From contig JANRKQ010000049.1 of assembly GCA_033763395.1 (NCBI GenBank), forward strand, positions 68,939-132,938: a DNA stretch of 64,000 bases, read 5' to 3'. This document shows positions 13,529 through 24,136 of this stretch, one piece after another (position 1 is the first letter of the stretch; each line of letters starts with the position of its first letter). Below the pieces are notes generated by a model. That model was not told where the DNA came from. It made no database searches and saw only the letters and a list, made by a program, of their open reading frames with translations. Source of the stretch: Xiheimicrobium sp033763395. Lineage in GTDB: Bacteria > Myxococcota > Myxococcia > Myxococcales > Myxococcaceae. Made by a program: the position numbers and the translations under genes.

Positions 13529-15957
13529 AGCCTGGCTCCCAGCGAGCCGGCGATGCGCAGCACGTCGGCGAAGATGCCGGCCGCCGTCACCTCGGGCCCG
13601 GCGCCGGGGCCCTGCACCACCAGCGGGTTGTCGCGATAGCGCGCGGTGGTGAACTGCACGACGTTGTCGGTGAGCGCGATGTGCGCGAACGCGTGCGAGG
13701 CCGGGAGCTCGACCAGGCCCACCTGCGCCGTGCCGCTCCCGTCGAGCTTCGCGACGTACCGCAGCACCGCGCCGTTGCGCCGGGCGGCCGTGAGCCGTGC
13801 CTGCATCGGCCCATCGAGCTCGCCCAATCGCTCGAGGAACGCCGCTGGCGCTGCGTCACGGAGCGGCGGCGGCACCAGCGACTCGACCTGCACCGCGTCG
13901 AGCGAGATCTTCCAGCCGGCCTCTCGCGCGAGGATGACGAGCTTTCGGGCGACGTCCATGCCCGAGAGATCGTCGCGCGGGTCGGGCTCGGTGTAGCCCA
14001 GCGCCCGGGCCTCCGAGACGAGCGCACCGAAGGGCCGGGCGCCGTCGAAGGTGTTGAACAGCCAGGCGAGCGTGCCCGAGAAGATGCCCTCGATGGCGAG
14101 CACGACGTCTCCGGTGTCGATGAGATCCCGCAGCGTCGAGATGACGGGCAGACCGGCGCCCACGGTGGACTCGGCGCGGAAGCGGGCGCGGCTCGACGCC
14201 TTCCGAATGGCCTCGTAGCGCTCGAGCGGCCCCGACCCGGCGTGCTTGTTGGGCGTCACCACGTGAATGCCGCGCGAAAGCCAGTCGGCGTAGCGGTCGG
14301 CCACGGCGCTGCTGGCGCTGCAGTCGACGATGATCGCGTGCGGCAGGTGATCGGCCAGCACGTGCGCGGTGAACCGGTCGAGATCGGCGCTCTGATCGAG
14401 CGTGGGCGCGTCGAGGTGGTGCTCGCCCAGGGCCATGGCCGAGCGGGTGGCGACCGCGCGCACGCGCAGGTCGAGGCCGTGCTGCGCGAGGAGCCGCGCC
14501 CTCGTCGACGCCAGCTGCGCGAGGAAGGTGCGCCCGACGTTCCCGGGGCCGATGACCCCGACCGAGATGGTGAGCGCCGACAGGTAGAAGCCCGCGTGCA
14601 CGGCCTTGAGCGCCCGGGTGGCATCGGCGGCGGCCACGGCGATGGAGATGTTCCGCTCCGAGCTGCCCTGCGCGATGGCGCGGACGTTGATGTTCGCGCG
14701 GGACAGCGCGTTGAAGAGCCGCGCCGCGACGCCCGGCAGGCCCGCCATGCCGTCACCGACGACCGCCAGCACCGCGATGCCCGGCGTCACCGTGATCGCC
14801 TCGATGAGCTTCGAGTCGAGCTCGCGGCGAAACGCGTCTTCCAGCGCGCGACGCGCGGCTGAGGCCTCGTGCTCCTGCACCACCGAGCAGATGGAGTGCT
14901 CGCTCGAGCCCTGGCTGATCATCACCACCGACACGCCTGCCTGCTTCAGCGCGCCGAAGGTGCGCTCGGCCGTTCCGGGGACGCCGATCATCCCGGCGCC
15001 CTCGACGTTCACGATCGCCAGGCCCGAGAACGCCGTGATGCCCTTGACCGGCAGCGACGCGTCGGTCGTCTTCTCGATGCGCGTGCCGGGCTTCTGCGGC
15101 GCGAACGTGTTGCGAATGACGAGGGGAATGCCGCGCTCGAAGGCCGGCGCCATGGTCTGGGGGTGAATCACCTTCGCGCCGAAGTACGCCAGCTCGCAGG
15201 CCTCCGAGTACGACATGCGATCGAGCAGCACCGCCTCTGGCACGAGGCGCGGGTCGGCCGAGAGCACACCGTCGACGTCGGTCCAGATGTGGATCTCGTG
15301 GGCGTCGAAGAGCGCGCCGAAGATGGCGCCCGAGTAGTCGCTGCCGTTGCGCCCCAGGGTGGTGATGCGGCCCCGGCGGTCGCGCGTGACGAACCCGGTG
15401 ATGATGACGCGCTCGAGCTCGCGGCCGGCCCGCCACGCCTCGAGCTTCTGCTTCGAGAGCGCCCAGTCGACCATCGCGCCCAGCGGCGTCTTGTCGACGA
15501 CGAGGACCTCACGGGCATCGAGCCAGGCCGTGGCCTCGCCCCGCGCGCGCAGGTGCGCGTCGAGCAGCATCGAGCTGAGCACCTCGCCGAGCCCCTGGAT
15601 GACGTCGAGCAGATCGTCGGACAACGAGCCCAGGAAGGCCTGGGCCGACAGCAGCTCCTGCAGCGCGTGGAGCTCCCGCTCGAGGCGCTCGAGGGTGGGC
15701 CCGGCCTGGTCGCCGAGCAGCGCCCGGGCCACGTCACGGTGCTTGTCGGCGAGCGCCTCGGCGTCCGCGATCCACGAGGTGTCCCGCGCGGCGGCCTTCT
15801 TCGTCACCGCGATGAGCGCGTCGGTCACCTTCGACATCGCCGAGACGACGACGGCCTGTCGCTCGCCGGTGCGCCCCACGAGGATGTCGGCCACCGAGCG
15901 AATGCGCTCGCTGGTGCCCATGCTGGTTCCGCCGAACTTGTGTGCGACGACGCTCAC
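13525..15957 (-). CDS. thrA: Bifunctional aspartokinase/homoserine dehydrogenase
   Basis: Catalyses the first and third steps from aspartate to threonine in one polypeptide of 810 residues. The N-terminal kinase has VVAHKFGGTSMG (3-14) and the GRNGSDYSGAIFGA nucleotide-binding segment. Two ACT-type regulatory stretches follow (MISQGSSEHSIC and AIAQGSSERNIS), consistent with threonine feedback. The dehydrogenase domain starts near residue 462 with VGVIGPGNVGRTFLAQL and includes VVTPNKHAGSGPLERYEA. The start is placed at GTG 15955-15957, which has a GGGGAGG ribosome site just upstream; a GTG five codons earlier would overlap that site. The fused architecture is best known from gamma-proteobacterial ThrA. 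A cupredoxin gene ends 37 bp upstream on the same strand and may share the transcript. Confidence 0.95.
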   Translation of the reverse strand: MSVVAHKFGGTSMGTSERIRSVADILVGRTGERQAVVVSAMSKVTDALIAVTKKAAARDTSWIADAEALADKHRDVARALLGDQAGPTLERLERELHALQELLSAQAFLGSLSDDLLDVIQGLGEVLSSMLLDAHLRARGEATAWLDAREVLVVDKTPLGAMVDWALSKQKLEAWRAGRELERVIITGFVTRDRRGRITTLGRNGSDYSGAIFGALFDAHEIHIWTDVDGVLSADPRLVPEAVLLDRMSYSEACELAYFGAKVIHPQTMAPAFERGIPLVIRNTFAPQKPGTRIEKTTDASLPVKGITAFSGLAIVNVEGAGMIGVPGTAERTFGALKQAGVSVVMISQGSSEHSICSVVQEHEASAARRALEDAFRRELDSKLIEAITVTPGIAVLAVVGDGMAGLPGVAARLFNALSRANINVRAIAQGSSERNISIAVAAADATRALKAVHAGFYLSALTISVGVIGPGNVGRTFLAQLASTRARLLAQHGLDLRVRAVATRSAMALGEHHLDAPTLDQSADLDRFTAHVLADHLPHAIIVDCSASSAVADRYADWLSRGIHVVTPNKHAGSGPLERYEAIRKASSRARFRAESTVGAGLPVISTLRDLIDTGDVVLAIEGIFSGTLAWLFNTFDGARPFGALVSEARALGYTEPDPRDDLSGMDVARKLVILAREAGWKISLDAVQVESLVPPPLRDAAPAAFLERLGELDGPMQARLTAARRNGAVLRYVAKLDGSGTAQVGLVELPASHAFAHIALTDNVVQFTTARYRDNPLVVQGPGAGPEVTAAGIFADVLRIAGSLGARL

Positions 15958-15994
15958 GGCGCCCCTCCCCACCCTGCGGCTGTGAAGCCCCGAA

Positions 15995-16423
15995 TCACTC
16001 GACCAGCAACATGCCGCTGACCATCATGTCCATGGCGCAGCCGAACTTGACCTGCCCCGCCTTCGTCGGCGTCCAGGCGATCTCCACCGGCTTGTTGAGG
16101 GGCAGATCGGCCTTGATGTCGGTGCCGGCGATGAGCAACTCGGTGGCGCACGTCTCGTCGCTCACCCGCGTCACGACGAACGTCACCGGCTCGTCCTTCT
16201 TGAGCGTCACGTTGCCGGGCTGAAACCCCTCGGCCGTCACCTTCAGCTCGATGACCCGCGCGGCCTTCCCGTCGGCTGGCTTCGGCGGCTCGGCAGGCTT
16301 CACGGCGTCGGCGGGCTTGACCTCGGCGACCACCTTCGGCGCTTCAGCCGGGGGCGGCGCGTCTTTCTTGCAGGCGGTGCACAGCACGAAGGGGGCGAGA
16401 AGCGAGAGCAGAAGCTGGCGCAT
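15995..16423 (-). CDS. Cupredoxin-domain lipoprotein
   Basis: A 142-residue exported protein. The first 20 residues form a hydrophobic leader ending in LCTACKK, an imperfect lipobox with the lipidated Cys likely at position 18 (-1 Ala, -2 Thr). A Pro/Ala/Lys-rich linker (about 20-48) is followed by a compact beta domain: ELKVTAEGFQPGNVTLKKDE, then ETCATELLIAGTDIKADLPLN, ending FGCAMDMMVSGMLLVE. This CxMxM ending and the ETC...L spacing match the cupredoxin-like domain often associated with copper-handling P-type ATPases. It probably binds copper at the cell envelope, but a classical His ligand set is not obvious. It lies 37 bp upstream of thrA. The start is the Met opening the leader peptide. 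Confidence 0.7.
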   Translation of the reverse strand: MRQLLLSLLAPFVLCTACKKDAPPPAEAPKVVAEVKPADAVKPAEPPKPADGKAARVIELKVTAEGFQPGNVTLKKDEPVTFVVTRVSDETCATELLIAGTDIKADLPLNKPVEIAWTPTKAGQVKFGCAMDMMVSGMLLVE

Positions 16424-16520
16424 GAAGGTCTGTGTAGTCGGAGCGGAATCCACATGCATCCCTGCATCGAAGGTCGCCTGAGCTGTTGCTACACTTCTGG
16501 AACTCCTTCGAGGTGACACC

Positions 16521-17756
16521 ATGTTGTGGACCGCCTGGGCCGTCGAGACACGTAACGCCGAGCAGCGGGAAGGGCACCTGCTCATCCAGGGCCGCGGCGC
16601 CGACGACGAGCCGCGCGCGCCCGTGATGGTCAACCTCGTGCTCGATCGGTCCGGCTCGATGAAGGGGGCTCCGCTCGCCGCCGCAGTCGAGGCGGCCCAG
16701 TCGTTCATCGATCTCGCCGGCCCCGACGACTACATCGGCCTGGTGCTGTTCGACGGCGTGGCCGAGCAGCGCGTGCCCGTCACCGCGATGGACGTGCGCG
16801 GCAAGGCGCTGATGGCTGAAGCCTTCGCCCACGTCACCACCGGCCGTGGCACGGCGCTGCACCAGGCCATCGAGGTCGGCGCGCGAGGCCTCCAGCGCAC
16901 CCTGGTCCCCGGGAGAAGGCCCCGGCTGCTCCTCCTCACCGACGGCGAACCCTCGGTGGGCGCGGACACCCAGGACGCGTTCGACGAGCTCGGCCTGCGG
17001 CTGGCCCGCATGAACTTGAGCGTGCACGCCCTGGGGCTCGCGCGGCACTACGTGGCCGAGGTGCTCGAGGCGCTCACGCGGCCCTCGGGCAACGGGTTCG
17101 AGCACGTCGACGGCCCCGAGGGGCTGACCGAGGCGATGGGCGCCATCGTGTCGACGCTGTTCGGCCAGGTCGCCAGCGAGGTGCAGGTGCGGGTGCAGCC
17201 CGAGGGCCTCGGCGCCATCTCGTGCCGGCACGGGTTCCCCACGGCGCTCGAAGCCGACGCGCTCGTCATCACCCTGGGCGACGTCTCGCGGGGCTTCTCG
17301 CGGCGGGTGCTGCTGTCGGGGCCGATTCGGGGGCAGACCTGGAGCGCGATCGTCCACGGCTCGTGCCGCGAGCGCGGAGACGTGAAGCACCAGAAAGTCG
17401 AGGTCGAGTTCGTCACGCCCGAGTCGTCGCGTGGCCGGCTCATCGTCGGTCTCTCGCACGAGCTCAACCTGGTGACCGACGAGAGCGCCGCGTGGCTGTC
17501 GCTCGCGCGCCGTGACACCGCCCGGGCCGAGACGCAGCTCGAGGCCGCCGAGACCGCCCTGCGGGCCATCGTCGCCATGGCGCCCGAGGGCATTCCGGTG
17601 CGGCGGCACCTCGAGCGGCTGGCCGATCTCCGCTCGGCGGTCGAGCGCGGCGAAGGCGACATTCCCCTGCTCATTCGTCGCGCCCAGGCCGCGCGCGCCG
17701 GCACCAACGTGAGCCAGGTGATCCCGATCCAGAACTACCAGCAGCGTCGCAAGTAG
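16521..17756 (+). CDS. von Willebrand factor A (VWA) domain protein
   Basis: A 411-residue cytoplasmic protein with a VWA domain at about 36-215. The MIDAS metal site is intact: DRSGSM (DxSxS), the Thr in TTGRGTALHQAIEVG, and the Asp in LLLLTDGEPSVGAD. The C-terminal half contains beta-rich sequence and a final helical region. The first residues are not a signal peptide. GAGGTG lies just before ATG 16521. It is divergent from the cupredoxin gene with a 97-bp shared upstream region. VWA proteins mediate protein-protein contacts; the partner is unknown. The following 269 bp (17757-18025) to the convergent gene hold no recognisable feature. Confidence 0.8.
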   Translation: MLWTAWAVETRNAEQREGHLLIQGRGADDEPRAPVMVNLVLDRSGSMKGAPLAAAVEAAQSFIDLAGPDDYIGLVLFDGVAEQRVPVTAMDVRGKALMAEAFAHVTTGRGTALHQAIEVGARGLQRTLVPGRRPRLLLLTDGEPSVGADTQDAFDELGLRLARMNLSVHALGLARHYVAEVLEALTRPSGNGFEHVDGPEGLTEAMGAIVSTLFGQVASEVQVRVQPEGLGAISCRHGFPTALEADALVITLGDVSRGFSRRVLLSGPIRGQTWSAIVHGSCRERGDVKHQKVEVEFVTPESSRGRLIVGLSHELNLVTDESAAWLSLARRDTARAETQLEAAETALRAIVAMAPEGIPVRRHLERLADLRSAVERGEGDIPLLIRRAQAARAGTNVSQVIPIQNYQQRRK

Positions 17757-18025
17757 CGCGCCCGCCCGCGGCCTCGAGGCCCACGAGCGAGCGTGGCGGA
17801 GGCGCGCAGCAGCGCACTCGGAGGCCCTTCCAGCCTCCCGCGGCGGGCACCTTGCCGCGCGCGCTTTCTGCGTCAGCGCCAGCGCCTCCTTGCTGGCTTG
17901 CGCGCACCATCGCGCCCGCGAGCTACTTCGGCAGGGTGGAACCACCGGGTGATTCGGCTCCAGAACGACGAGCTGCGCCCCACCCGAGCGCGGTCTTGGG
18001 GCGCGAACGAGGTGACGCGGGCCGG

Positions 18026-19102
18026 TCAGCCGGGGTCGGCGCCCTCGACCGCCGTCCACGACAACATCGCGTGGAGGGGGATGAAGAGCGGAGACGCCTC
18101 GTCGCCGACCAGCACGTCGTAGGGGCCGACCGCGTTGAGGCGCTGCGTGACGGTGATGCCGTTGCGCAAGACGAACTTCACGTCCTTGCCGACCGCGTCG
18201 ACCATCGGGCGTGGATCGTTCACCGGCCGCCGTGAAGGCTGGCGGGCCACGGGGGTGGGCTTCTGGGCGAGGCGGGGGTCGCGCTCGATCTGGTTGGCGA
18301 GGGCTTCCCACGTGGCGCGGTGCGCGAGCAGGACGACCTGGATCTTCTCGAGGCGGCCCGAGCGCTCGCCCTCGAAGGAGACGGGCTGAACCGCGGTGAG
18401 CAGGTCGAGCGTCGTGCGCTCACCGAGCACGATGGACAGCTCGGCCTTCGACTCGATCAGCCCCTGAATGAACGCGTCAATCGGCGCTCCATCCACCGAG
18501 CTGCGCGCCTTCTTCACCTCGTCCCGCTTCTTCGCGCGCGCGCGGCGGGCGAGGAACTCGTCGACCGACAGGCCGCTCTGCACGACGCCGAACGCGTCGG
18601 TGAGCTCGAGCGTCGGGTGCTGCTCGAGGAGCGTGAAGGCCTGGTCGAAGCGGCGCGCCTCTTCAGCGTGCAGCTTCTTCCAGATGCGGCACTTCATCTT
18701 GCCCTCGAGCTCGCCCTTGGCGATCCGGTTGGGCACGCGCTCCTTCTTGGCGAGCGCGACGATGGCCTCGGGGGTCGGGGGCGGCCTGGGCGTCGACGGC
18801 CCACGGAAGCCACCCGCGCGCGGTGGACCACGGCCTGGCGGCCCGGGGCGTGAAGGTCTCGGCCCGACGGGGCCCATGCCGGGTCGCGGTGACACCATCG
18901 GCATCGAGCCGCTCACCGTCCGCGCGGGCGCCGCGGCCGGACTGACGGGCACCACCCGCGGTGCCACTGGAGCCGTCGGGGCCACGGGGCGGGGCGCGGG
19001 CGCAGGCGCGACCGGCCTGGGCGCGACGGGCGCTCCGGGTCCCTTGCGGATGACTTCGACCCTCGGCCCGGGTCGTTTGTTCTTGTCGTTCGGGTCGTTC
19101 AC
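18026..19102 (-). CDS. Proline-rich protein with C-terminal Hfq/Sm-like domain
   Basis: A 358-residue protein not assignable to a named family. Residues 1-125 are low-complexity Pro/Ala/Arg/Gly. Residues 125-295 are charged and helical. Residues 304-346 resemble the Sm fold of the RNA chaperone Hfq: VKFVLRNGITVTQRL, then VGPYDVLVGDE, then LFIPLHAMLSW, which parallels Hfq's LxNGIxLxGxI, FDxFxxLL and YKHAIS strands in order and spacing. An earlier stretch (ELSIVLGERTTLDLLTAV) may be a second, weaker copy. The GTG start (19100-19102) overlaps the upstream lipoprotein gene's stop by 4 bp. It could be an RNA-binding regulator; this is inference from pattern only. Confidence 0.55.
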   Translation of the reverse strand: MNDPNDKNKRPGPRVEVIRKGPGAPVAPRPVAPAPAPRPVAPTAPVAPRVVPVSPAAAPARTVSGSMPMVSPRPGMGPVGPRPSRPGPPGRGPPRAGGFRGPSTPRPPPTPEAIVALAKKERVPNRIAKGELEGKMKCRIWKKLHAEEARRFDQAFTLLEQHPTLELTDAFGVVQSGLSVDEFLARRARAKKRDEVKKARSSVDGAPIDAFIQGLIESKAELSIVLGERTTLDLLTAVQPVSFEGERSGRLEKIQVVLLAHRATWEALANQIERDPRLAQKPTPVARQPSRRPVNDPRPMVDAVGKDVKFVLRNGITVTQRLNAVGPYDVLVGDEASPLFIPLHAMLSWTAVEGADPG

Positions 19103-19539
19103 GGCTTCACCAGCTCGGGCAGCTCGACGGCCCAGCGCTGCGCTTCTTTCACCATCGTCACGCGTTCTTGCACGTCCGCGCCCGTCGGGCACGCCCCGCG
19201 CTCGTCCAGGGCCTCACGGCAGGTCGTCACGGCCAGCTCCGCCCGCGCGCCATCGTTCGTCGCGACCGTCACGCCGACGACTGGCGCCGCCCGCCTCGGA
19301 GAGACCAGCAGGGTGGCCGGCTCGTCTTTCAGGCTGCCCTTCGACGCGTCGGCCAGGGCCTTCGACTGGGCGCTGAGGGCCGCCTGGCTCTTCGTCGAGA
19401 CCAGACTGAAGGCCGTCTTCACGTCAGTGCGGCGCATCGCGTCGGCCCACAGCCGGAACGCGCCCTCAGGCGAGTCGACGGTGGCCTTCGGGCAGCCGAG
19501 CAGCGCGAGCACGACGAGGAGGGCGGGGGGTGGCTTCAC
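19099..19539 (-). CDS. Small predicted lipoprotein, unknown function
   Basis: A 146-residue protein with a classical lipoprotein signal: KPPPALLVVLALLGC, with the lipidated Cys at 16. The mature part starts SPEGAFRLWADAMRRTDVKTAFSL, resembling the helical start of NTF2-like/DUF4878-type lipoproteins in which a counter such as 'number of events' is absent and the fold is small alpha+beta. Two further Cys (CREALDERGAC) could form a disulfide. The start is GTG 19537-19539. It is coupled by GTGA to the Hfq-like gene downstream. The biological role is unknown. Confidence 0.6.
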   Translation of the reverse strand: MKPPPALLVVLALLGCPKATVDSPEGAFRLWADAMRRTDVKTAFSLVSTKSQAALSAQSKALADASKGSLKDEPATLLVSPRRAAPVVGVTVATNDGARAELAVTTCREALDERGACPTGADVQERVTMVKEAQRWAVELPELVKP

Positions 19540-19590
19540 GACACGTTCTCTCTATCAACCAACCCGGCGGCCGGCGCCACCGAATGACTG

Positions 19591-20628
19591 TCATTCGGCG
19601 AGGGCCTGCCGCACCTGGTTCCGCCCCCCCTGCTTGGCCTCGTACAGACACTCATCGGCGAGCTGAACGAGCTGCTCGGCGCTCTCGATGGTGGGGGCTG
19701 GGGCCGTCGCGACCCCGATGCTGGCGGTGCACCGCACCTGCTCGGGCGGCTCCACCGTTCGGCAGGTCAGCCGCATCGCCTCGACGCCCATGCGCACACG
19801 CTCGGCGGCCCGCCACGCCTCGTCGGGAGACGTCTCGGGCAACAGGGCGATGATTTCTTCGCCGCCGTAGCGGGCGATCACGTCGACGTCACGCAGCGCG
19901 CGTCGGGCGACCTTCGCCACCTCTTTCAGCACCACGTCGCCGAAGGGGTGGCCCCAGGTGTCGTTGACCTTCTTGAAGTGATCGATGTCGAGCAGCAGGC
20001 ACGACAGCGGCGCCCGATAGCGCTCGCTGCGCGCCCACTCGGCGGCGAGGCGCTCCTCGAAGTGGCGGCGGTTGACGAGGCCGGTGAGCCCGTCGATGCG
20101 CGAGAGCTGCTCGAGGGCGGCGCGCTTCTCTTCGAGCTCGTGGTTGATGCGGTCCAGCTCCTTGTTCTTCTCGACGAGCGTGTCCTGGAGCGCCTTGAGC
20201 CGGAGCATCGACTTCACCCGCGCCGACAGCTCGAGCATGTCGAAGGGCTTGATGAGGTAGTCGTCGGCGCCGAGCTCGAGGCCCTCGACCTTGCCGCTCG
20301 AGCGCCCGGCCGTCATCAAGATGACCGGCGTGAAGGCGAAGCCGGCGCCCTGGTTCGCCTTGACGATGCGGCACACCTCGACGCCGCCGAGGCCGGGCAT
20401 CTCGACGTCCATGAGGATGAGATCGGGGTGGTGCTTGCGAATGGCGGTGAGCGCCTGGGTGCCGTCTTCGGCCTCGACGAACCGGTACCCCTGCGGCTCG
20501 AGGCCCCGGCGCAACAGCTCGAGCACGGCCCGGTCGTCGTCGACGAGCAAGACGAGGCGGCCCTCGAGCTTGAGGGCGCTCTCGTCCCGGCGGGCGACCT
20601 CGAGCGTCTTTCGTCGGGGAGCAACCAT
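19591..20628 (-). CDS. Response regulator with GGDEF (diguanylate cyclase) output
   Basis: A 345-residue two-domain regulator. The REC domain (24-143) has the acidic pair at the N-terminus (LLVDDD), phosphoacceptor Asp74 in ILMDVEMPG and the Lys of LIKPFD at 127. A coiled linker (145-172) leads to a GGDEF domain. The active-site loop is GGEEI (255-259), within the range active cyclases use, and the inhibitory I-site RDVD (246-249) sits exactly five residues before it. It is thus a plausible phosphorylation-controlled, product-inhibited c-di-GMP synthase. No cognate histidine kinase is adjacent. It lies 16 bp after trmB on the same strand. Confidence 0.88.
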   Translation of the reverse strand: MVAPRRKTLEVARRDESALKLEGRLVLLVDDDRAVLELLRRGLEPQGYRFVEAEDGTQALTAIRKHHPDLILMDVEMPGLGGVEVCRIVKANQGAGFAFTPVILMTAGRSSGKVEGLELGADDYLIKPFDMLELSARVKSMLRLKALQDTLVEKNKELDRINHELEEKRAALEQLSRIDGLTGLVNRRHFEERLAAEWARSERYRAPLSCLLLDIDHFKKVNDTWGHPFGDVVLKEVAKVARRALRDVDVIARYGGEEIIALLPETSPDEAWRAAERVRMGVEAMRLTCRTVEPPEQVRCTASIGVATAPAPTIESAEQLVQLADECLYEAKQGGRNQVRQALAE

Positions 20629-20644
20629 CGGGGAGCCGACGAGC

Positions 20645-21265
20645 CTAGCCCGGCTTCACCAGCCGCGCGCGGTACACGGGCTGGCCGGTCACGAGGTAGC
20701 GGCGCTCCCGCGTCGAGGGAGCCTCTTCGGGATCGTACGGGTGGAAGGCGCCGGGCCCCAGCGGGTTGTGGAACCCCGCCTGCTCGAGCACCGCGAGGCC
20801 CTGTCGCGCGCGCTCTTCGACGTCGGTGCGGAAGTCGAAGCGGCCCTTTGGCTTGAGCAGGCCGAGCAGGAAGCGGGTGAAGTCGGGGAGGAGGATGGCG
20901 CGTTTGAAGTGGGCCCGCTTCCACCACGGGTCGGGGAACTGGAGGTGGATGACGTCGAGCGAGCCTGGCGCGAACAGCTTCGGCACCACCGTGCGCGCGT
21001 CGGCCTCGATCACCTTGAGGTGGGTGAGGCCGTGCTTCTCGGCGCGGTGCGCGACCTCGCGGGCGTACTTCTTGCGCCACTCGAAGGCGACGTAGTTGAC
21101 GTGCGGGTGGCGGCGGCAATGCTCGAGGGCGAAGCCGCCGGCGCCGCAGCCGATCTCGAGCTCGAGGGGGCCTTCACGGCCGAAGACGGCGCGCCAGTCG
21201 GGCGGCGCTTCGAGCGTGGCCAGGGTCTCACCAGCCTTGTCGGGGCGGAGCGGGATGCGGGACAT
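20645..21265 (-). CDS. trmB: tRNA (guanine-N7-)-methyltransferase
   Basis: Methylates G46 in the variable loop of tRNAs with S-adenosylmethionine. It is 206 residues, close to the family norm. The SAM-binding motif LEIGCGAGGFALEH and the TrmB signature HLQFPDPWWKRAHFKRA are both present, followed by FRTDVEERARQGL. The gene is divergent from ribF across 89 bp (21266-21354) that should contain both promoters. Confidence 0.95.
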   Translation of the reverse strand: MSRIPLRPDKAGETLATLEAPPDWRAVFGREGPLELEIGCGAGGFALEHCRRHPHVNYVAFEWRKKYAREVAHRAEKHGLTHLKVIEADARTVVPKLFAPGSLDVIHLQFPDPWWKRAHFKRAILLPDFTRFLLGLLKPKGRFDFRTDVEERARQGLAVLEQAGFHNPLGPGAFHPYDPEEAPSTRERRYLVTGQPVYRARLVKPG

Positions 21266-21354
21266 TTCGGGGCGCGGCTCCTACCGCAACCGCGGCGGAA
21301 AGGGTGATGCGGTTGGCGCACGGCCCGGTTCGGTCGTAGAGACCGCGGCGCTCC

Positions 21355-22272
21355 ATGGAACTCTACGAGTCGCTCGAGCAGGCCGCCGCTGCACCCTCGA
21401 CCGCCCGCCCGGCGGTGTGTCTGGGCAACTTCGATGGCGTGCACCTGGGGCACCAGGCGCTGTTCGCGCAGGCGCGGGCGTTGGGGCCGGTGTTCGCCGT
21501 CACTTTCGACCCGCACCCCGGCAAGGTGCTCCAGCCGCAGCTCGCGCCGCGCCTCATCGCGACCCGCGCACGCAAGCTCGAGCTGCTGGGTGAGGCGGGC
21601 GTGGCGGCCACCGTCGTTCAGCCCTTCACCCGGGAGTACGCGCGCACGAGCCCCGAGGCCTTCGAAGCGACGCTCCTCGATGGCCTCAGGGCCGCGGCGG
21701 TCGTCGTCGGCTACGACTTCACCTACGGGCAGGCCCGCGCGGGCACGGTGGCGAGCCTGAGCGACGCGGCGGCGAAGCGGGGCGCCGTCGTGCGCGTGGT
21801 GCCGGCAGTGACCGTCGACGGGGTGGTGGTGTCGTCGTCGAAGGTGCGCGAGTACGTGCTCGAGGGCCGGGTCGACACGGCGGCGCGGCTGCTGGGCCGG
21901 CCCTTCGACCTCGACGGCACGGTGGTGACGGGGCAGCAGCGCGGGCGCACCATCGGCTTCCCCACGGCCAACGTCGACACGGACAATGAGCTGAGGCCGG
22001 CGTCGGGCGTGTACGCCGTGCGGGCCAGGCTGGAAGGCGGGCGGGTCTTCGGGGGCGCCGCCAACATCGGCGTGAAGCCGACCTTCGAGGGCCGCGACGT
22101 CACCATCGAGTGCCACCTCTTCGACTTCTCGGGCGACCTCTACGGGCAGCGGGTGCGGGTGTCCTTCCTCGAGCGCCTGCGGGGAGAGCAGCGCTTCGCC
22201 GGCGTCGAGGCGCTCAAGGCGCAGATCGAGCGGGACGTGCTGGCGGCGCGCGCGATCGTCAATCGCGGCTGA
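21355..22272 (+). CDS. ribF: Bifunctional riboflavin kinase/FAD synthetase
   Basis: Converts riboflavin to FMN and FAD. It is 305 residues. The N-terminal adenylyltransferase domain has CLGNFDGVHLGHQALF and FDPHPGKVLQP. The C-terminal riboflavin kinase domain has GRTIGFPTANVD, GVYAVRARLEGG and GAANIGVKPTF. ATG 21355 opens a sequence with the normal N-terminal spacing. It is followed by the pilus locus 125 bp downstream on the same strand. Confidence 0.96.
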   Translation: MELYESLEQAAAAPSTARPAVCLGNFDGVHLGHQALFAQARALGPVFAVTFDPHPGKVLQPQLAPRLIATRARKLELLGEAGVAATVVQPFTREYARTSPEAFEATLLDGLRAAAVVVGYDFTYGQARAGTVASLSDAAAKRGAVVRVVPAVTVDGVVVSSSKVREYVLEGRVDTAARLLGRPFDLDGTVVTGQQRGRTIGFPTANVDTDNELRPASGVYAVRARLEGGRVFGGAANIGVKPTFEGRDVTIECHLFDFSGDLYGQRVRVSFLERLRGEQRFAGVEALKAQIERDVLAARAIVNRG

Positions 22273-22317
22273 GCATCAGGCCTGTCGCACGCACACGGCC
22301 GCACACCGCATCAACGC

Positions 22318-22346
22318 TTGACGGCCGGGGCATTGGGGGCTTCCAT
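22318..22346 (+). promoter_or_regulatory. Candidate sigma-70-type promoter for pilB
   Basis: TTGACG (22318-22323) and TTCCAT (22341-22346) are separated by 17 bp, about 52 bp before the pilB start. The -35 is close to consensus while the -10 matches only three of six positions, as is common in high-GC genomes. It sits in the only sizeable gap between ribF and pilB. Confidence 0.3.
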
Positions 22347-22397
22347 TTCGCGGTTCGTTATCTCGTCGTTCTCCGCTCTTGCGAGAGGCTACCAACC

Positions 22398-24104
<1,707 letters not shown>

Positions 24105-24136
24105 CCCATTCCCCGCGCTCCAAGGATCGAACCCAC

